Below are positions 35,891 to 47,251 of a stretch of 64,000 bases of DNA, piece by piece; within the stretch, counting starts at the first letter, position 1; every line of letters starts with the position of its first letter. The notes below the pieces were generated by a model that searched no databases, was not told the origin of the DNA, and saw only the letters and a list, made by a program, of their open reading frames with translations. The translations under genes and the position numbers were made by a program. This DNA is from Neurospora intermedia (Eukaryota; Ascomycota; Sordariomycetes; Sordariales; Sordariaceae). The stretch is from contig BTPP01000008.1 in NCBI GenBank assembly GCA_037102815.1, positions 2,046,001 through 2,110,000 of the forward strand, given 5' to 3'.

Positions 35891-38282
35891 TTATTTCCTA
35901 ACCTTCCTAGCATGCTTCACCAGATTCTCAATCACCCCTTCAAACGCCTCCCGATCACCAATCTTCTCATCCGTCCTCTGCTGCCAATACACCAACACCT
36001 CGGACGCCACCCCCTGCATCGCCTCCAACTTTTGCACATGCTCTTTGAGTTCCTTGTCCGTCATCCCCGACAGCGCCTCATCCGTCGTCTCGCACAGCTG
36101 CTTAGCAGCCACTAGGTCGAATGCCGGTTCGGGCGGTGGTCCCTTCCTAGCAGAACTGGAAGAGCGGCTGGCGCTTCCTTCTGTGTTTGCGGCAGCAGAA
36201 GCGACGGTTTTGTTGACGGGTGGTTGCTTAGATGGGTTGCGGCTTGAATTCGAAGTCGAAGTAGTAGTAAGGTTTTGGCTGTTTTGGTTCTGGCTGCGGA
36301 AGACGGCAGCGGCAGAGCTAGCGCGTCGCGAACGACCTGTACGTTCGTCGTCTGCTGCGTCCGGATCGCCTAATGAAGGCAAGACGAGTTTCTTTTGTTT
36401 GGAAGCGGGGAGGATCTCGTCTAGGTCGACGGGGACGCCGAGGGAGACGAGGAAGAGACGACGGATGCGGGAGCGGATCCAGTCGGGGGGTTGGAGTGGG
36501 GGAGGGGCGACGAGCTGTGACCAAAGGGAGGCGGAGCGGGGGTGTTGGAAGATGGGGTCGGTGATGCCGTTGGAGACGTTAAGGGTGGGGATGGGGGAGG
36601 AGTCGTCGTCGCCGTCGGTGTCGGGGGAGGGAGGGAAGAGAGCGTTGAGGTAGGGGGAGGTGAGGGAGAGGATCTCGGACGCGGAAAGGTGGGTGAAGTC
36701 GGGTATTTGCTAGGGGACATGTTAGTGTATGTTGGGCGTAGAGGGAGTAACTGGGTTGGGGGACTTACGAAGGATAATGAGGATTGCGGTTGTTGTGGTT
36801 GCGGCTCAGGAGCAGGTGCTGGAGCTGAGAACCCTTCGGCTTCTTGGAAGTCGTCGTCGTCAAAGCCGGCATCGTCAAAGTCGCCAAAGTCAGCATCGTT
36901 GTTGGCCTCGGCTCCCTCCTCAAAGTCATCAAAATCATCCCCAAAGTCATCACCGCCGGCCTGGGCTGGTTCAGCAAAGTCGTCCCCGAAGTCGTCATCA
37001 CCAAACCCGTCATCGTCGGGTGCTTTATCCCCTGCTTCAGCAAATCCATCATCGTCGTCGAACCCATTATTTTCAACAGGCTTCTCCTCTTTATGCTCAA
37101 AGATGGCACCGTCCTTCTTGTCCTCCTCTGGCTCGACCTTCTTCCCGTTCTCTTGACTGGGTTCTGCCTCGCCGAAGTGATCCTCTGCTTCTTCCTTCTT
37201 TGTGCTTTGGTTTTCAAGCTCTTCGCTGGCATCCTCAAAGTCGTCTGCTTTGAATCCTTCTTCGGTACCGTGGTCTTTTGACTGTTCCTCCTCATGCTTC
37301 TCGTCTTCCACCTCTCCATCTTGATCCTGCTCAGTCTTGACGTTTACATTCTCCTCCTCCTTCTTGGATTTGTCTTCATCGGCCTGTTCGTCGTCGGTCT
37401 TGGCGTTGTCTCGTACGACATTGTCGTGCGCATCATCTTTTGCCTCCTCCTTTTCTAGAAGACTGGGTCCCAATGAGGGCAAGTCAGAGGATGGCTGGTC
37501 TAGATCAGATGATGAATCTCTAGAATGGATCGAGGCGGGACTCTTTAATGCAGGTGGTATTGGTGTATCTACGCAGGAAAACGTAAAGTCAATACAAAGG
37601 AGATCTTGTATAATTTGCTGGCTCAAAGAACAAACAGGCATGTGCGTGTAAAGGTGTGTGTGCGCGCGCGCGCGTGTGTGTGTGTGGCTAAAAAGAAGTG
37701 CTACGCATCCGTACCATTGTCACCACCCTTCTCATGCTCGATCTTTTGCCCATCCGCCTTGACAAGCACGTCGGGAGGACTGTCAACCCTGTGCCTCGCT
37801 TCGATTTCATGGTGGGTGACGGCACCAGTGCTATCTGGCGTCTCCTCCACTACGGTCATGGGAATGGGGCGCCCGCCTGGAGTGGACGGCCGGCGCTGGT
37901 CATGCTCTTCGGTCGAAAGCTTGGTGTCTGGGTCTGGGATAATGGCAAATTCATCCGGCTTCGCGTCCCCTTCCCTCATAGAATAAGCCTTTGTCCCTGG
38001 GACTTCTCCATACGCCGGCTTGTCGTCTACTCTCTCAACTCTTGTTCGCGGGATGGGCGAGGAGGGAGCTTTGGGAGAAGAGATGGCATCGGAGTAGTGA
38101 TCTTCGGTGTCGGAGCCTGTTGGCGCGTAGAATGAATGGTTAGTTGGACATCCATGTGCCGACTTTGTTCAGAGGTCTCCCAAGTTCCCCATCAGCTGTA
38201 ACCTACCAGGTAGCTCATGAGCGCCCGGGTCCATGGTCCCCTGCCTCTCGGGAGGCGACAGACTGTTCCTGCGCGAAGCCAT
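35891..38282 (-). CDS. Acidic DUF5102-type protein, Laa2/aftiphilin-like
   Basis: Exons 38282-38207, 38116-37715, 37568-36769 and 36709-35891 join to 698 aa. Residues 1-160 are Pro/Ser-rich and disordered. Residues 160-330 are Glu/Lys-rich. Residues about 340-405 are an Asp/Phe-rich tract with repeated DDFGDDF, DFGDF and DDFEE motifs. The C-terminal third is conserved-looking: PDFTHLSASEILSL, DPIFQHPRSASLWSQL, PPDWIRSRIRRLFLVSLGVPVDLDEILP, and a helical end (DKELKEHVQKLEAMQGVASEVLVYWQQR). From memory this matches the fungal DUF5102 family, which includes yeast Laa2, a clathrin/AP-1 accessory protein. The DFGDF motifs fit binding to adaptor gamma-ear domains, as in aftiphilin. I infer an AP-1/clathrin trafficking role; the family call is moderate. 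Intron 2 contains an alternating CA/CG tract. Confidence 0.7.
37654..37686. repeat. alternating GT/GC tract inside an intron
   Basis: Thirty-three bases of perfect purine-pyrimidine alternation (GT, then GC, then GT) in the 146-nt second intron of the DUF5102-type gene; Z-DNA-prone. Confidence 0.9.
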
Positions 38283-39668
38283 TGTGATCTCGAAGCGTAG
38301 TCGCGGCGGTCTATACGATCAAAGAACAAGAGGATATCCGACTATGGTGAGTGCTGAAGGAAGCGCAGAGGTGTATATGGTAGGTAGGAAGCAAGATAGG
38401 TGTATGTGTATGTGTATGTGTATGTATATGGATATGGATATGGATATGGGAGGATCGGGATCGGGGATCGGGGGGGCCAAGGTGAGGACTGAGGAGTGAT
38501 GTAGTTGCTGTGGGGTGCTACAGTATGTTTATTGCTGAGGGACAGGACCAGGAGTGTCCTATGACAAGACGGGAGTAAGCCGACTCTTATACTCTGCAGG
38601 AGATAGGTCAATTGCAAGCAGCAGATGGCCTGAGGTCAAAGTGAAGTGAATCAAGATTGGGTATGCACACAGACGTTGCGGCTGACTTGTGGCATCCCAA
38701 TGTCCAGACGATGGACAACATAGAATGTGTGTGGAGAGAGACGAGAGAAAGGAACAGCTTCCGGATGGCCTACCTAGAGTTAGAGGATGGGCTCACGATG
38801 GCCTAGAACATGGGGTAACCACCACCCCAAGCTTTCCGAGACAACAGGGCTCTGCTTCTTGCTCGGCTACCCTGGCTCGCCTGGTACGGTACGGTACCAA
38901 TGTGCTGCAACCAGACGGTCCAGTCAGATGCAAGAGCTTCCTTCACAGCAAGTGGAAAGTCAGCACTTCCGTTCCCTTCAGTTATGAGGCCCGCCCCGTC
39001 ATTGCTCAAGTTCAGTTCAGTTCTCAGTTCAGTTGTCGAACTGCCGTCAAGCCACACATTGATTGGCCGTGCACGCTTGGCACTTGCTAAAATGTTAGGA
39101 GAGAGATGAGGCTGACCATTTCACCTGGGGCTGACTCGCTGCAGTGCCGTGCTCCAACAAGCGGGAAATGCTTGGCCTTGTTGCGCGTCCGGGTCCCCAG
39201 AAGGGGAAAAGCCCAGGCGCGCTGCACGGCAGCACCTCCAAAAAAGTGGAAAGGCCTGTCAGTCGCGAAGGACGGAACCTTGACAAACAGAGACCGAGAG
39301 AGTGACGCTGCCACTACTTTCTTTGCTTTCTCCAATCCACGCCCAAACGACGTCCACGTCCACTCCACCAAACGGATTTCGAACCGACGTCCAAAACTCG
39401 CGATCCGATACCACGGCTGGACCATTGCATCAATTACTCAAAACCGAGATCGCGCCGATCTTCCTCTTCGCATTTCAACGAATCGCTGCTTGGGTTTCCG
39501 CGCGCTCCCTGTTGTTGTTGAGGTAACCGCAACAGCCTTGGGAAGTGGGACGCTGTTGTTGACTTTCTAGATTTTGGTTGACGACGACTACCCAACCACC
39601 AACGCCTCATCCAACCAACCAACCCCGAAACCTCGACATCATATCGCCAGCCTCACATAATCGCAATC
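38283..39668. promoter_or_regulatory. divergent DUF5102 / NSP1 promoter region
   Basis: About 1.4 kb between divergent start codons. A TGTATG / GGATAT hexamer array lies at about 38399-38449. The 39.3-39.67 kb part is C/A-rich leader of the nucleoporin. A small 5' UTR intron (GTAACC at about 39521 to TAG at about 39570) is possible but weak. Confidence 0.45.
38399..38449. repeat. TGTATG / GGATAT hexanucleotide arrays
   Basis: Tandem TGTATG units change to GGATAT units, about 115-165 bp upstream of the minus-strand DUF5102-type start codon. Confidence 0.85.
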
Positions 39669-41827
39669 ATGTCATTCTTCGGTACACCAAGCTCCAGCGC
39701 GGCCTCGGGCCAACCAGCAACAACTGCTACATCCGGTGGTCTCTTCGGAGCCTCCTCCTTCGGCACCCCAGCAGCGAGCTCGACACAGCCAGCCGGCAGT
39801 TTGTTTGGCGCTAAGCCTACAGATGCCTCGAAACCTGGAGGACTATTCCGAGGCAATGCCACCTCGACTACACCTTCGCTTTTCGGCTCTGCTTCCAACA
39901 CTGCCGGAGGAGGCAGCACGACGCCTGGCGCGGGCTTGTTTGGAAACACCACTGCCAACACATCGACAACCCCCGCCGCTGGTGGTTCGAACCTGTTTGG
40001 TGGCGGGGCCAGCACCACACCCGCAACAGGAGCTCCTTCGGGAGGTCTGTTTGGAAACACTGCTTCTACTACTCCGGCTACCGGTGGTCTTTTCGGAGCT
40101 GGCGCCAACTCTCAGACGACGCCGGCCAAGACCTCGTTTGGACTAGGATCGACTACCCCGGCCGGTGCACCACCTGCTGCTGACGCTTCCAAGGCCGCGC
40201 CCTCTCTCTTTGGTGCTACCCAGCCTGCCTCTGGCAACCTCTTTGGAGGAGGAGCTTCGAGTACCCCGACCACCACAACCCCTGCCCCCACCTCGGGAAC
40301 AACACCATCTCTCTTCGGAGCGAAGCCAGCCGAAACCACTACCTCTGGCACCACTTCTGGTCTCTTTGGTGCCAAGCCAGCCGAGACTGCGTCCAGCACA
40401 ACTCCCGCAACGACAGCCACTTCCGGATCTACTCTCTTTGGCGCGAAGCCTGCGACCAGCAGTGGCAGCCTGTTTGGCGGAGCCTCGACAACCCCGGCTA
40501 CGACGTCAACCACAACCACCACAGCACCAGCAACTTCCGGCCTCTTTGGTGCCAGCACAAGCAAGCCGGCCGAAGCGGCAAAGCCAGCTACGGGTGGTCT
40601 GTTCGGCGCAACTCCTGCTACCTCAGCTCCTGCCACCTCTACCACCACTGCTGCTTCCGGCAGCCTGTTCGGCGCCAACAAGGATGCTACCACTACCTCT
40701 ACTGCCCCAGCCTCAGGAGGTTTGTTCGGATCGACCACGCCTTCGACGACCACAACTACGGCGCCTGCTACTTCGTCTTCGACCACCACTAGCGGCCTCT
40801 TCGGTGCGGCCACCACCAAGCCCGCCACTACCACAGCAGCCACTACTACTGCCGGTGGGAGCACCACTGCCACTGCTGGAACCACCAGCAGTCTCTTTGG
40901 AGGAGGAGCCAAGCCTGCGGACACCACCTCTAAAACCACCACCAACAACACCACTACCGCCGCCGCCGGCACCACCAGCACCACTGGCAACCTCGCCTCC
41001 ACGACCACCGGCCCTACCTCTACTCTTCCGCGGTTGAAGAACAAGACCATGGATGAAATCATCACCCGCTGGGCCACCGATCTCTCCAAGTACCAGAAGG
41101 AATTCAAGTCGCAAGCCGCCAAGGTGGCCGAATGGGACCGCCTCCTGGTCGAGAACGGCGAGAAGATCCAGAAGCTGTACACTAGCACGTACGAGGCCGA
41201 GAAGGCCAGCAACGAGATCGAGCGCCAGCTCTCGGGCGTCGAGTCGCAGCAGGACGAGCTGACCGCGTGGCTGGACCAGTACGAGGCACAGCTGGAGGAG
41301 CTGTTCAAGAAGCAGCAGCTTGGATCCGGCGGCGAGCAAAAGGCTGCTGGCGGTGTTGGCGACGGCTTGGGCCCCGATCAGGAGCGCGAAAGGACGTATA
41401 AGCTTGCGGAGAAGCTGACAGATAGGCTGGATGAGATGGGCAAGGATTTGGCCAAGATGATTAAGGAGATTAATGATATGACCGGCACGCTGAGCAAGGG
41501 GAGCAAGCCTGATGATCCGGTATGTCCTTTTTGTTTACTTCCCCTTTTTTTCTCCCACCCCTTTCCCCCCTTTTTTCCTCTCGTTGTTTCATACGATCAC
41601 TAACGCACATGATAAACAAAAAACAACAGCTCAGCCAAATCGTCCGTGTCCTCAACGGTCACCTCCACCAACTTCAGTGGATCGACCAAAACGCCGCCGA
41701 CCTCCAAGCCAAGGTGGCCGCTGCCCAAAAGGCTACCAGCGGCATGGGTGCCCACCATGGCGTCAACGAGTCGGATGCTGCTCAGAGCTTTTACCGCTCG
41801 TACAGGGCCGGTGGTGTGAACAGGTGA
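39669..41827 (+). CDS. FG nucleoporin NSP1 (Nup62 homologue)
   Basis: Exons 39669-41519 and 41630-41827 give 682 aa. Residues 1-450 are a Thr/Ser/Ala/Pro/Gly-rich domain with many GLFGA, SLFGA and NLFGG repeats. Residues about 455-620 form the NSP1-C coiled coil (LKNKTMDEIITRWATDL, EWDRLLVENGEKI, ELTAWLDQYEAQLEEL), and the last exon continues it (LSQIVRVLNGHLHQLQWID). This layout is that of Nsp1/Nup62, the central-channel nucleoporin that pairs with Nup57/Nup49 and Nup82. The end SFYRSYRAGG is also typical. The 110-nt intron keeps the reading frame between DDP and LSQ. The long antisense frames across the FG domain are a composition artefact. Confidence 0.93.
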
Positions 41828-42555
41828 AGAAAGGGAAAGGGAAAGGGAAACGGGGGCTTTGCATGAGGATGTATTTTAGTAGGAAGTAAAGTAAAGTAAA
41901 AGTGAAAAAGAAAGAGAAAGAGAACGAGAAAGAAGAATCGGAAGGCGACGAACTTGTCTGTGTGTGTTCTGTGTGTTCCGTTTGGTTTTGAGTACCCTAC
42001 TTACCTAGTTTGTTGGTTTGTTGGTTTGTTAGTTAGTTTGTGAAAGACTATCATGGTATGATTTGAGAGAAGGGGGCCTTGTGTGTGTACCAAGGGACGT
42101 GGACGGGGAGTTTACCTATGTTTGTTTACGTAGGTCTGTCTGTCTATCTGGCTTTGGGATGGGATGGGGGATGAAAAGGCCAGGCAAGGCTAGGCTAGAC
42201 TACTTAGGTTGTGGAAGCAAAGAGATAATAAACAAAATAGGTTGAAGTTATGGCCGCAGTCTGAAATGGGGTTCGTTCCATCAGGAAGGGAGTTTACGTA
42301 TTTTTGCGGTTTGGCATTTTGTCTAGAAGGCTCTCTTGAATGTTGATACTTACTGATACGCAGCAAATGTTGAGTGAACACTCATCATATCAGACTGCCG
42401 AACAGGACATATAAGTAAAGTGAGTACCGGGAGTGTAATTTAATGAGGCTGGGAGAACTGCTGCAGCATGCATTGTTGTTGTTTGCTTGCAACCCGGAAT
42501 GTGGTTATCAGTGGTCAGTAAGTAAGTACTAAGTCTCAATAAGACGCACTTGAAG

Positions 42556-42590
<35 letters not shown>

Positions 42591-43499
42591 CGTCCTCCAG
42601 TAATACTACTACTTATCTTGTCTGCCTTTTCCATGTAAGTGCGTGGCACTATGATAATGAAAGAGTCTGCAGTCTGGATTTCAAAGTAGGTCAAGAATCT
42701 GATTACGGGAGTAGTATGTAGGCTGACTCGCTTTCTTTGGTAACAACTTCATAGTACCCTTTGCATGCGAAATGTTTTGAATAAAGCGCCAGAGTTCAGT
42801 TACCAGCCGCGTTATGAGAACTCTAAGTAGTCCGAGTGCGCGAAGCTGATGGATGAACCCATTACTTATCGCCCTTACTGCAGCAGGAAACTCCTCTTAA
42901 CAGCCCCCGTTACGGTTTTACTCTAGACACCTTTGTACCAACACTTTCATTCTTGGTCTCTCTTTCCCGGTGGTGATTTTGTGATCATCGATGATGGCTT
43001 TGCTCGCTATATTTCTACAAGGGGTACAAGTTTGAGATATATGTGTAAGATGACACTCATCCTCGGCGCGCCGTCCGTCCCCGTATCCCAACTCTCATCC
43101 TTTCCTAACCCCCCCACCAAATCCTTGGCCTCTTCTCATTTCATTGCATTCATACTGCGTAGGCGTAGTGGCGTGTGTAGCGATGGGACGTCGTGAGAGG
43201 AATGATAATAAGCAGAGTGAGAAGAAAGAAATAAATAATATTTATGGGTTGTTATTGTGGTTTGTTGTTCGTTTAGTTCCGCTCGCCGCCCTGCTCCCTG
43301 GTGATCTCGTCACTGTTGATCGACGTGTTAGTAACTGCTTTTTTAAAACTTCCATTTATCTGTCAAGGAGAACCGAGGCCCGGCTTCCTCTGATGATGGT
43401 GTGCGCAGCTGGCTACGACCGACATGTTGCGCGCCTGGCCTGGTGTGCTTGTGACGAGTATGCGCCGGTGGTGGCTATTGGCTGGCTGATGGGTCGTTC
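41828..43499. other. convergent 3' region between NSP1 and IF1
   Basis: About 1.7 kb holding two 3' ends, with a GTT microsatellite. No supportable gene. Confidence 0.55.
42555..42590. repeat. (GTT)12 repeat
   Basis: Twelve perfect GTT units. Confidence 0.95.
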
Positions 43500-43849
43500 T
43501 TACATGTGATCAGAAAGAGTCTTGAGGTGCTTCTGCTGCTCAGCGAGCTTCTTCTTGAGCTCGAGGAGCTTCTCCTTCTCGCGCTGGCGGATAGCGAAAT
43601 CCTCGTTGGCCTTCTCGCGGCGCTGGAAAGCGTCACTGGGATGGGAGGGTATGATGTCAGCGGGTTTGAACTAGTTTTGAGTCGCCGCGTATCCACGTGC
43701 GCGTGCGAGTAACGCGGCGGAACAAAAACTCACCCCGGGCCGCCGGTCTTGGGGGGAGCACCAGTCTCACCGGCGAGAGCGCGGGAGGTGGTCGCAAAGG
43801 CCCTGGAAACGGTAGGGCGAGCGAGCTTGGAGACGGTGGTGCGGAGCAT
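43500..43849 (-). CDS. Mitochondrial F1Fo-ATPase inhibitor (IF1 / INH1 family)
   Basis: Exons 43849-43734 and 43635-43500 give 83 aa, the usual size (yeast Inh1 is 85). Residues 1-25 are an Arg/Ser/Thr/Ala-rich mitochondrial presequence (MLRTTVSKLARPTVSRAF). The mature part is GETGAPPKTGGPG, then across the intron GDAFQRREKANEDFAIRQRE and a Leu/Lys coiled coil (EKLLELKKKLAEQQKHL). The family blocks ATP hydrolysis by F1 when matrix pH falls, inserting its N-terminal helix between alpha and beta subunits; the RREKANEDFAIRQRE segment is the inhibitory core. The 98-nt intron splits the Gly before DAFQRR. The start was chosen because it gives the presequence and follows a plausible leader. Confidence 0.92.
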
Positions 43850-45381
43850 CTTGATGGTTGGTTTGGTGGTTTGGTTGGACTAGAGTGACGTGGGTTAAGC
43901 TTTAGCGGATGGGGTCTCTTTTCTTAGGTTGGCGTGCAAGAAGACAGATTTGATGGATGATTTGATTAACAAGAGTTGAGTGTATGTATGGGAGAAGATG
44001 TATTACAACAGTTGGAAAGTCGCGGAAGTTTGGTGTAAGCTACCTTTTCTATTGAATCGTCAAGTTCGAGCTTGTTGGTTGTCAATGCGATTACGTTGTG
44101 TAGGCGATGGTGATCCAATTGCGTACACTTGCTTGGGATGACCTGACGAAAACTGGAGACTGGAGTTCGGGACGGGGATGGAGCTTCTCGGGTCCGCATG
44201 GACGTCGAAGCTCGGTTCTGTTCTCCAGCGAATGTCGTCGCGGGTTGGGGGTTACGTACCTTCCTTACCTTCCATACCGGGACAAGGCTCAAGGCTCGTG
44301 GCTTCTGGCACCGACGACTTGCTCCGCCTGTCCGCTGACGGCTCGGCTGTGGCAGTCGCTGACAGTTGGCAGCTTTACCGCAATCGGGTTGGATCAGACA
44401 AAGTTCTCGCCTGAGGCAGCACTTTGTTGCGACGACAGTGTTCTTTGCGCAAGCTTCCATGGCACGCTCGACCCCACTGCCCCGCCAAAGTGGAAGCTCA
44501 CCCCTCTTCCCACTTTCAGCTGTCTTGCTGGGAGCCCAGGTAACGAATGACGCATCAGGGGCTGAGAGGGGGTCCGAAAGCAATCATGATCTGGAGTCAA
44601 TCAATCAATGCCCTGGAGTGAAAGACAACCACAAACGAAACTCCGTCGTGTGTCTTAGACTAAGTACCTAGTTTTGTCAACAAACGGCCCAGGGCAACAA
44701 CTCCCCCTGATTCAACTTGTCTCATTCATTGATGTTGTGACTTTGATTGCGAGCACGCAAGAGAATGAAGCAGGGCAACTTTGCAACCTGAACGCCACCA
44801 CCTGCTGTGAACACACTCGGCAGTGAGATCTTGGTTGGCGCAAGCGGGCGGCTCTGTGGGTTTGCAAAACCCAAACCCAACTCGAAGTCCCATTGAATCC
44901 TCCAGCCGTTCCAGCCCGAATTCTGTATCCCTCCTTCTGAGTGTCTCCATGGGCGGCTTGCCCCTCCAGCCTTCTTGCATCATAGTATTGTACCAACTGC
45001 CACGGCATGGATTTTGCCAAACTCCATGGAGCCGGAGATCATCGTGTTCCTGGCATTCGTGAAGGGCCTTGCGATTGAGCAAGGTCAGACAAGGGACCCT
45101 GGGTGGACTCCATCCTCTCAATCATAAATGCGGGCCCATCCCTGTCCATCGAGGTCTGGACAGCGACCTCACGGCGAGAGGGATGAAGCTCAGCTGATGC
45201 TATGGGAACGGTTACATCTGGAGGGCGACAAAATGTAGGGCGAGACCCGGATGGCTTCTAGATGGCTTGAGCGTGAGGAATGTGAGCAGAAAGATCTCTG
45301 GAAGTTGTAGGCGGCTTTGTCATGATGCCAAAACAAGACCGTGAGACCGATCCCGTTTGGCCAGGCGTGACAGGGTCTTGT

Positions 45382-45708
45382 TTAAGGACATAGGGGCTGG
45401 ACACCAGGTGGAATCCGAGCGATTGGTTTGTTAAACAGCAGTAAAGAGTTGTAGCCGTGGAGATAACTAAGCGCATGATCGAGACATGCCGGGCACCTTA
45501 GGTTCCTTATGCCATAGAGACGGATGGATAGGAATTCATGGAACAATCTAGGGAGCGGCAACCAAGGTCCAATCGCTTCAATCATGGCATCCATCCGTTG
45601 CGTGTATGATTCCAGGTTGGCGGGATGAAAATAGGGCTGTTGAATACCACCACCAGGAAGGGGCTGATGGTGGTGGTGTTTGTGACTGCCACGACAGAGG
45701 GTTCTCAC
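45382..45708 (-). CDS. doubtful small ORF of 108 codons
   Basis: It starts MRTLCRGSHKHHHH and continues GGGIQQPYFHPANLESYTQRMD..., with LRCPACLDHALSYLHGYN and a Pro-rich end. The composition is more protein-like than neighbouring frames, but there is no recognised domain, no clear promoter and no splice context. It may be a small orphan gene, a remnant or chance. Confidence 0.2.
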   Translation of the reverse strand: MRTLCRGSHKHHHHQPLPGGGIQQPYFHPANLESYTQRMDAMIEAIGPWLPLPRLFHEFLSIRLYGIRNLRCPACLDHALSYLHGYNSLLLFNKPIARIPPGVQPLCP

Positions 45709-46010
45709 TATCAGAGTTTTCCTTCAAGAAGCAACGTGGTGTCTCCTTTCGGCCTACCTATTTTATGATTCCGCCGTCGTTCGCTGCGTGGCACACCTAT
45801 CCGGCAGGGCTGCCCAGCTGCTGTTTGGGTTGGTGGTCAAACAGGGAGCGGGCTGGGCTGGGCTGGGCTCGTATGTACTTTGTGGGAGTAGTATCAGGCT
45901 TGGGAGTGAGTGCAAGCACCTGCATAGAGGTAGAGGTAGTGTAGAGATGCTGATGGAATGGAAGCGACGAGAGCCATCACCTGGTCCGGGCCCGTCTGCG
46001 ATGTGGATAG

Positions 46011-46033
46011 TACCTCTATGATAGATAGAGGTA
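46011..46033. promoter_or_regulatory. perfect 9-bp-arm hairpin TACCTCTAT / ATAGAGGTA
   Basis: Arms at 46011-46019 and 46025-46033 are exactly complementary with a 5-nt loop (GATAG). It belongs to a cluster of CCTCTA/TAGAGG motifs at 45925-46312, about 0.94-1.33 kb before the 14-3-3 start codon. The role is unknown. Confidence 0.4.
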
Positions 46034-46637
46034 GTAACTGGACTGACCTAACCTACGTGAGTTGCCAGCCCAGTGACGTGACGTAGGTACTACCTAGAGG
46101 TAGGTTGCCCGGCCAAAGTGAAGCTACAATCCAAAGGAAATCCCGTCCCCAACCTCAAGGCAGCAGAGGTGGTGTCACGTGTTGGTGGTACTTCCCTTCA
46201 GTTCCCCATTCACTCCTGTCCCTACCTCTACTGCCGCGTACACTATCATAGGCCGCAGTGGGTGAAGCCCAGCAGAGGGAGCGAGTGCAGGCAGGCCGCC
46301 CCATACCTCTACTAGTAGCACCGATCAGAACCCAAAACAGGCGGAGGCGTGGCCGTGCAAGCCTCGCCCCGGCGGGTTCCTCTCACTTCCACCTCTCCAG
46401 TAGTCCAGTGTCAGGTCGCACTCACTCTCCCCTTCCCTGCCCGCCTTAATGCACCCCCTTCCCTCATTTCCAACTCTGCATTCCCAAAACCACTCTGCCT
46501 GTCCATTTCCTGCTTCTTTTTCCCCAACTACTTACCAAGCGAAATCCACTTCTTCACCACCAAAGCCTCTGCTGATTGTCGCCTTTCGTTGCGAATCTAC
46601 AACAACCGCCTTACCGTCTACTCTAATATCTAACCAG

Positions 46638-47231
46638 GTATGTACCATCATGGCTTCTTGTAGACAGACACACTGCCTCTCCGCTTCCTCCCTCTCCTGC
46701 ACCGTCGGCCATGGGCATCATCATCATCATCAGCTGCACACGCACTTCCGCTATCCGCTGCTCCTCTCGTCCACCGCCCGCTGTCGTCATCGCGATGCGA
46801 CAACGCCATATCTTTGTCGCCATGGACGGCGGCCGCAGCACTCATCGCATCCGAGCTTTGACTTGACGGGAGCCGCTTCAAAGACGGCCGGCCGTTCAGG
46901 AGGTGTGCTGCCCAGCCTGCTGCGCGCATACCCCCTACCCTACCTACCGTTGGCGGCAAGTCTACTTCGACATTCGATCGACACACCGCGGGACTCACAC
47001 AATCAAAACACAAAGCGACTTTTACTTTGGCTTCACCGTGTCTGTCGGCAACCCAGGGCTTCTTTCGTCGCAGCGCGCATTGCTGGCTGTTGTGCCTTAC
47101 ACCTCCTTTTCGCTGTCCCGCGTTGATATCTACCCCGCCATTTCAGTCACCCGCGTCCTCACATTGGCCCGCCCCTTTATCACACCACCACGCCTGATAA
47201 TTTCATCCGCTAACACACGACGACATCTCAG
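46638..47231 (+). other. likely 5' UTR intron of the 14-3-3 gene
   Basis: The donor CCAG/GTATGT at 46638 and the acceptor at 47229-47231 (GCTAACAC branch about 15 nt before CATCTCAG) are both strong; the acceptor is only 20 nt before the ATG. At 594 nt it would be long for this genome, and another donor within the region is possible. Confidence 0.45.
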
Positions 47232-47251
47232 AACTTCATAACACCGCCAAA

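Larger units (their letters stand above)
43850..47251. promoter_or_regulatory. divergent IF1 / 14-3-3 upstream region
   Basis: About 3.4 kb. From 46.35 kb on, the plus strand is C-rich leader of the 14-3-3 gene and appears to carry a 5' UTR intron. At 45.9-46.3 kb the octamer TAGAGGTA or its complement recurs, including a perfect hairpin. A minus-strand frame at 45382-45708 is protein-like but unrecognised. Other frames look like chance. Confidence 0.45.

Noticed and set aside
40112-41308. 398-codon antisense frame across NSP1
   Set aside because: It is Val/Ala/Pro-rich and mirrors the Thr/Ala/Gly-rich FG repeats on the other strand; a composition artefact.
43966-44583. 205-codon minus-strand frame upstream of IF1
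   Set aside because: Low-quality composition with equally long frames on the other strand; probably promoter sequence of IF1.
46449-47126. 225-codon plus-strand frame before 14-3-3
   Set aside because: Ser/His/Pro-rich chance frame in the C/T-rich leader; most of it falls inside the likely 5' UTR intron.
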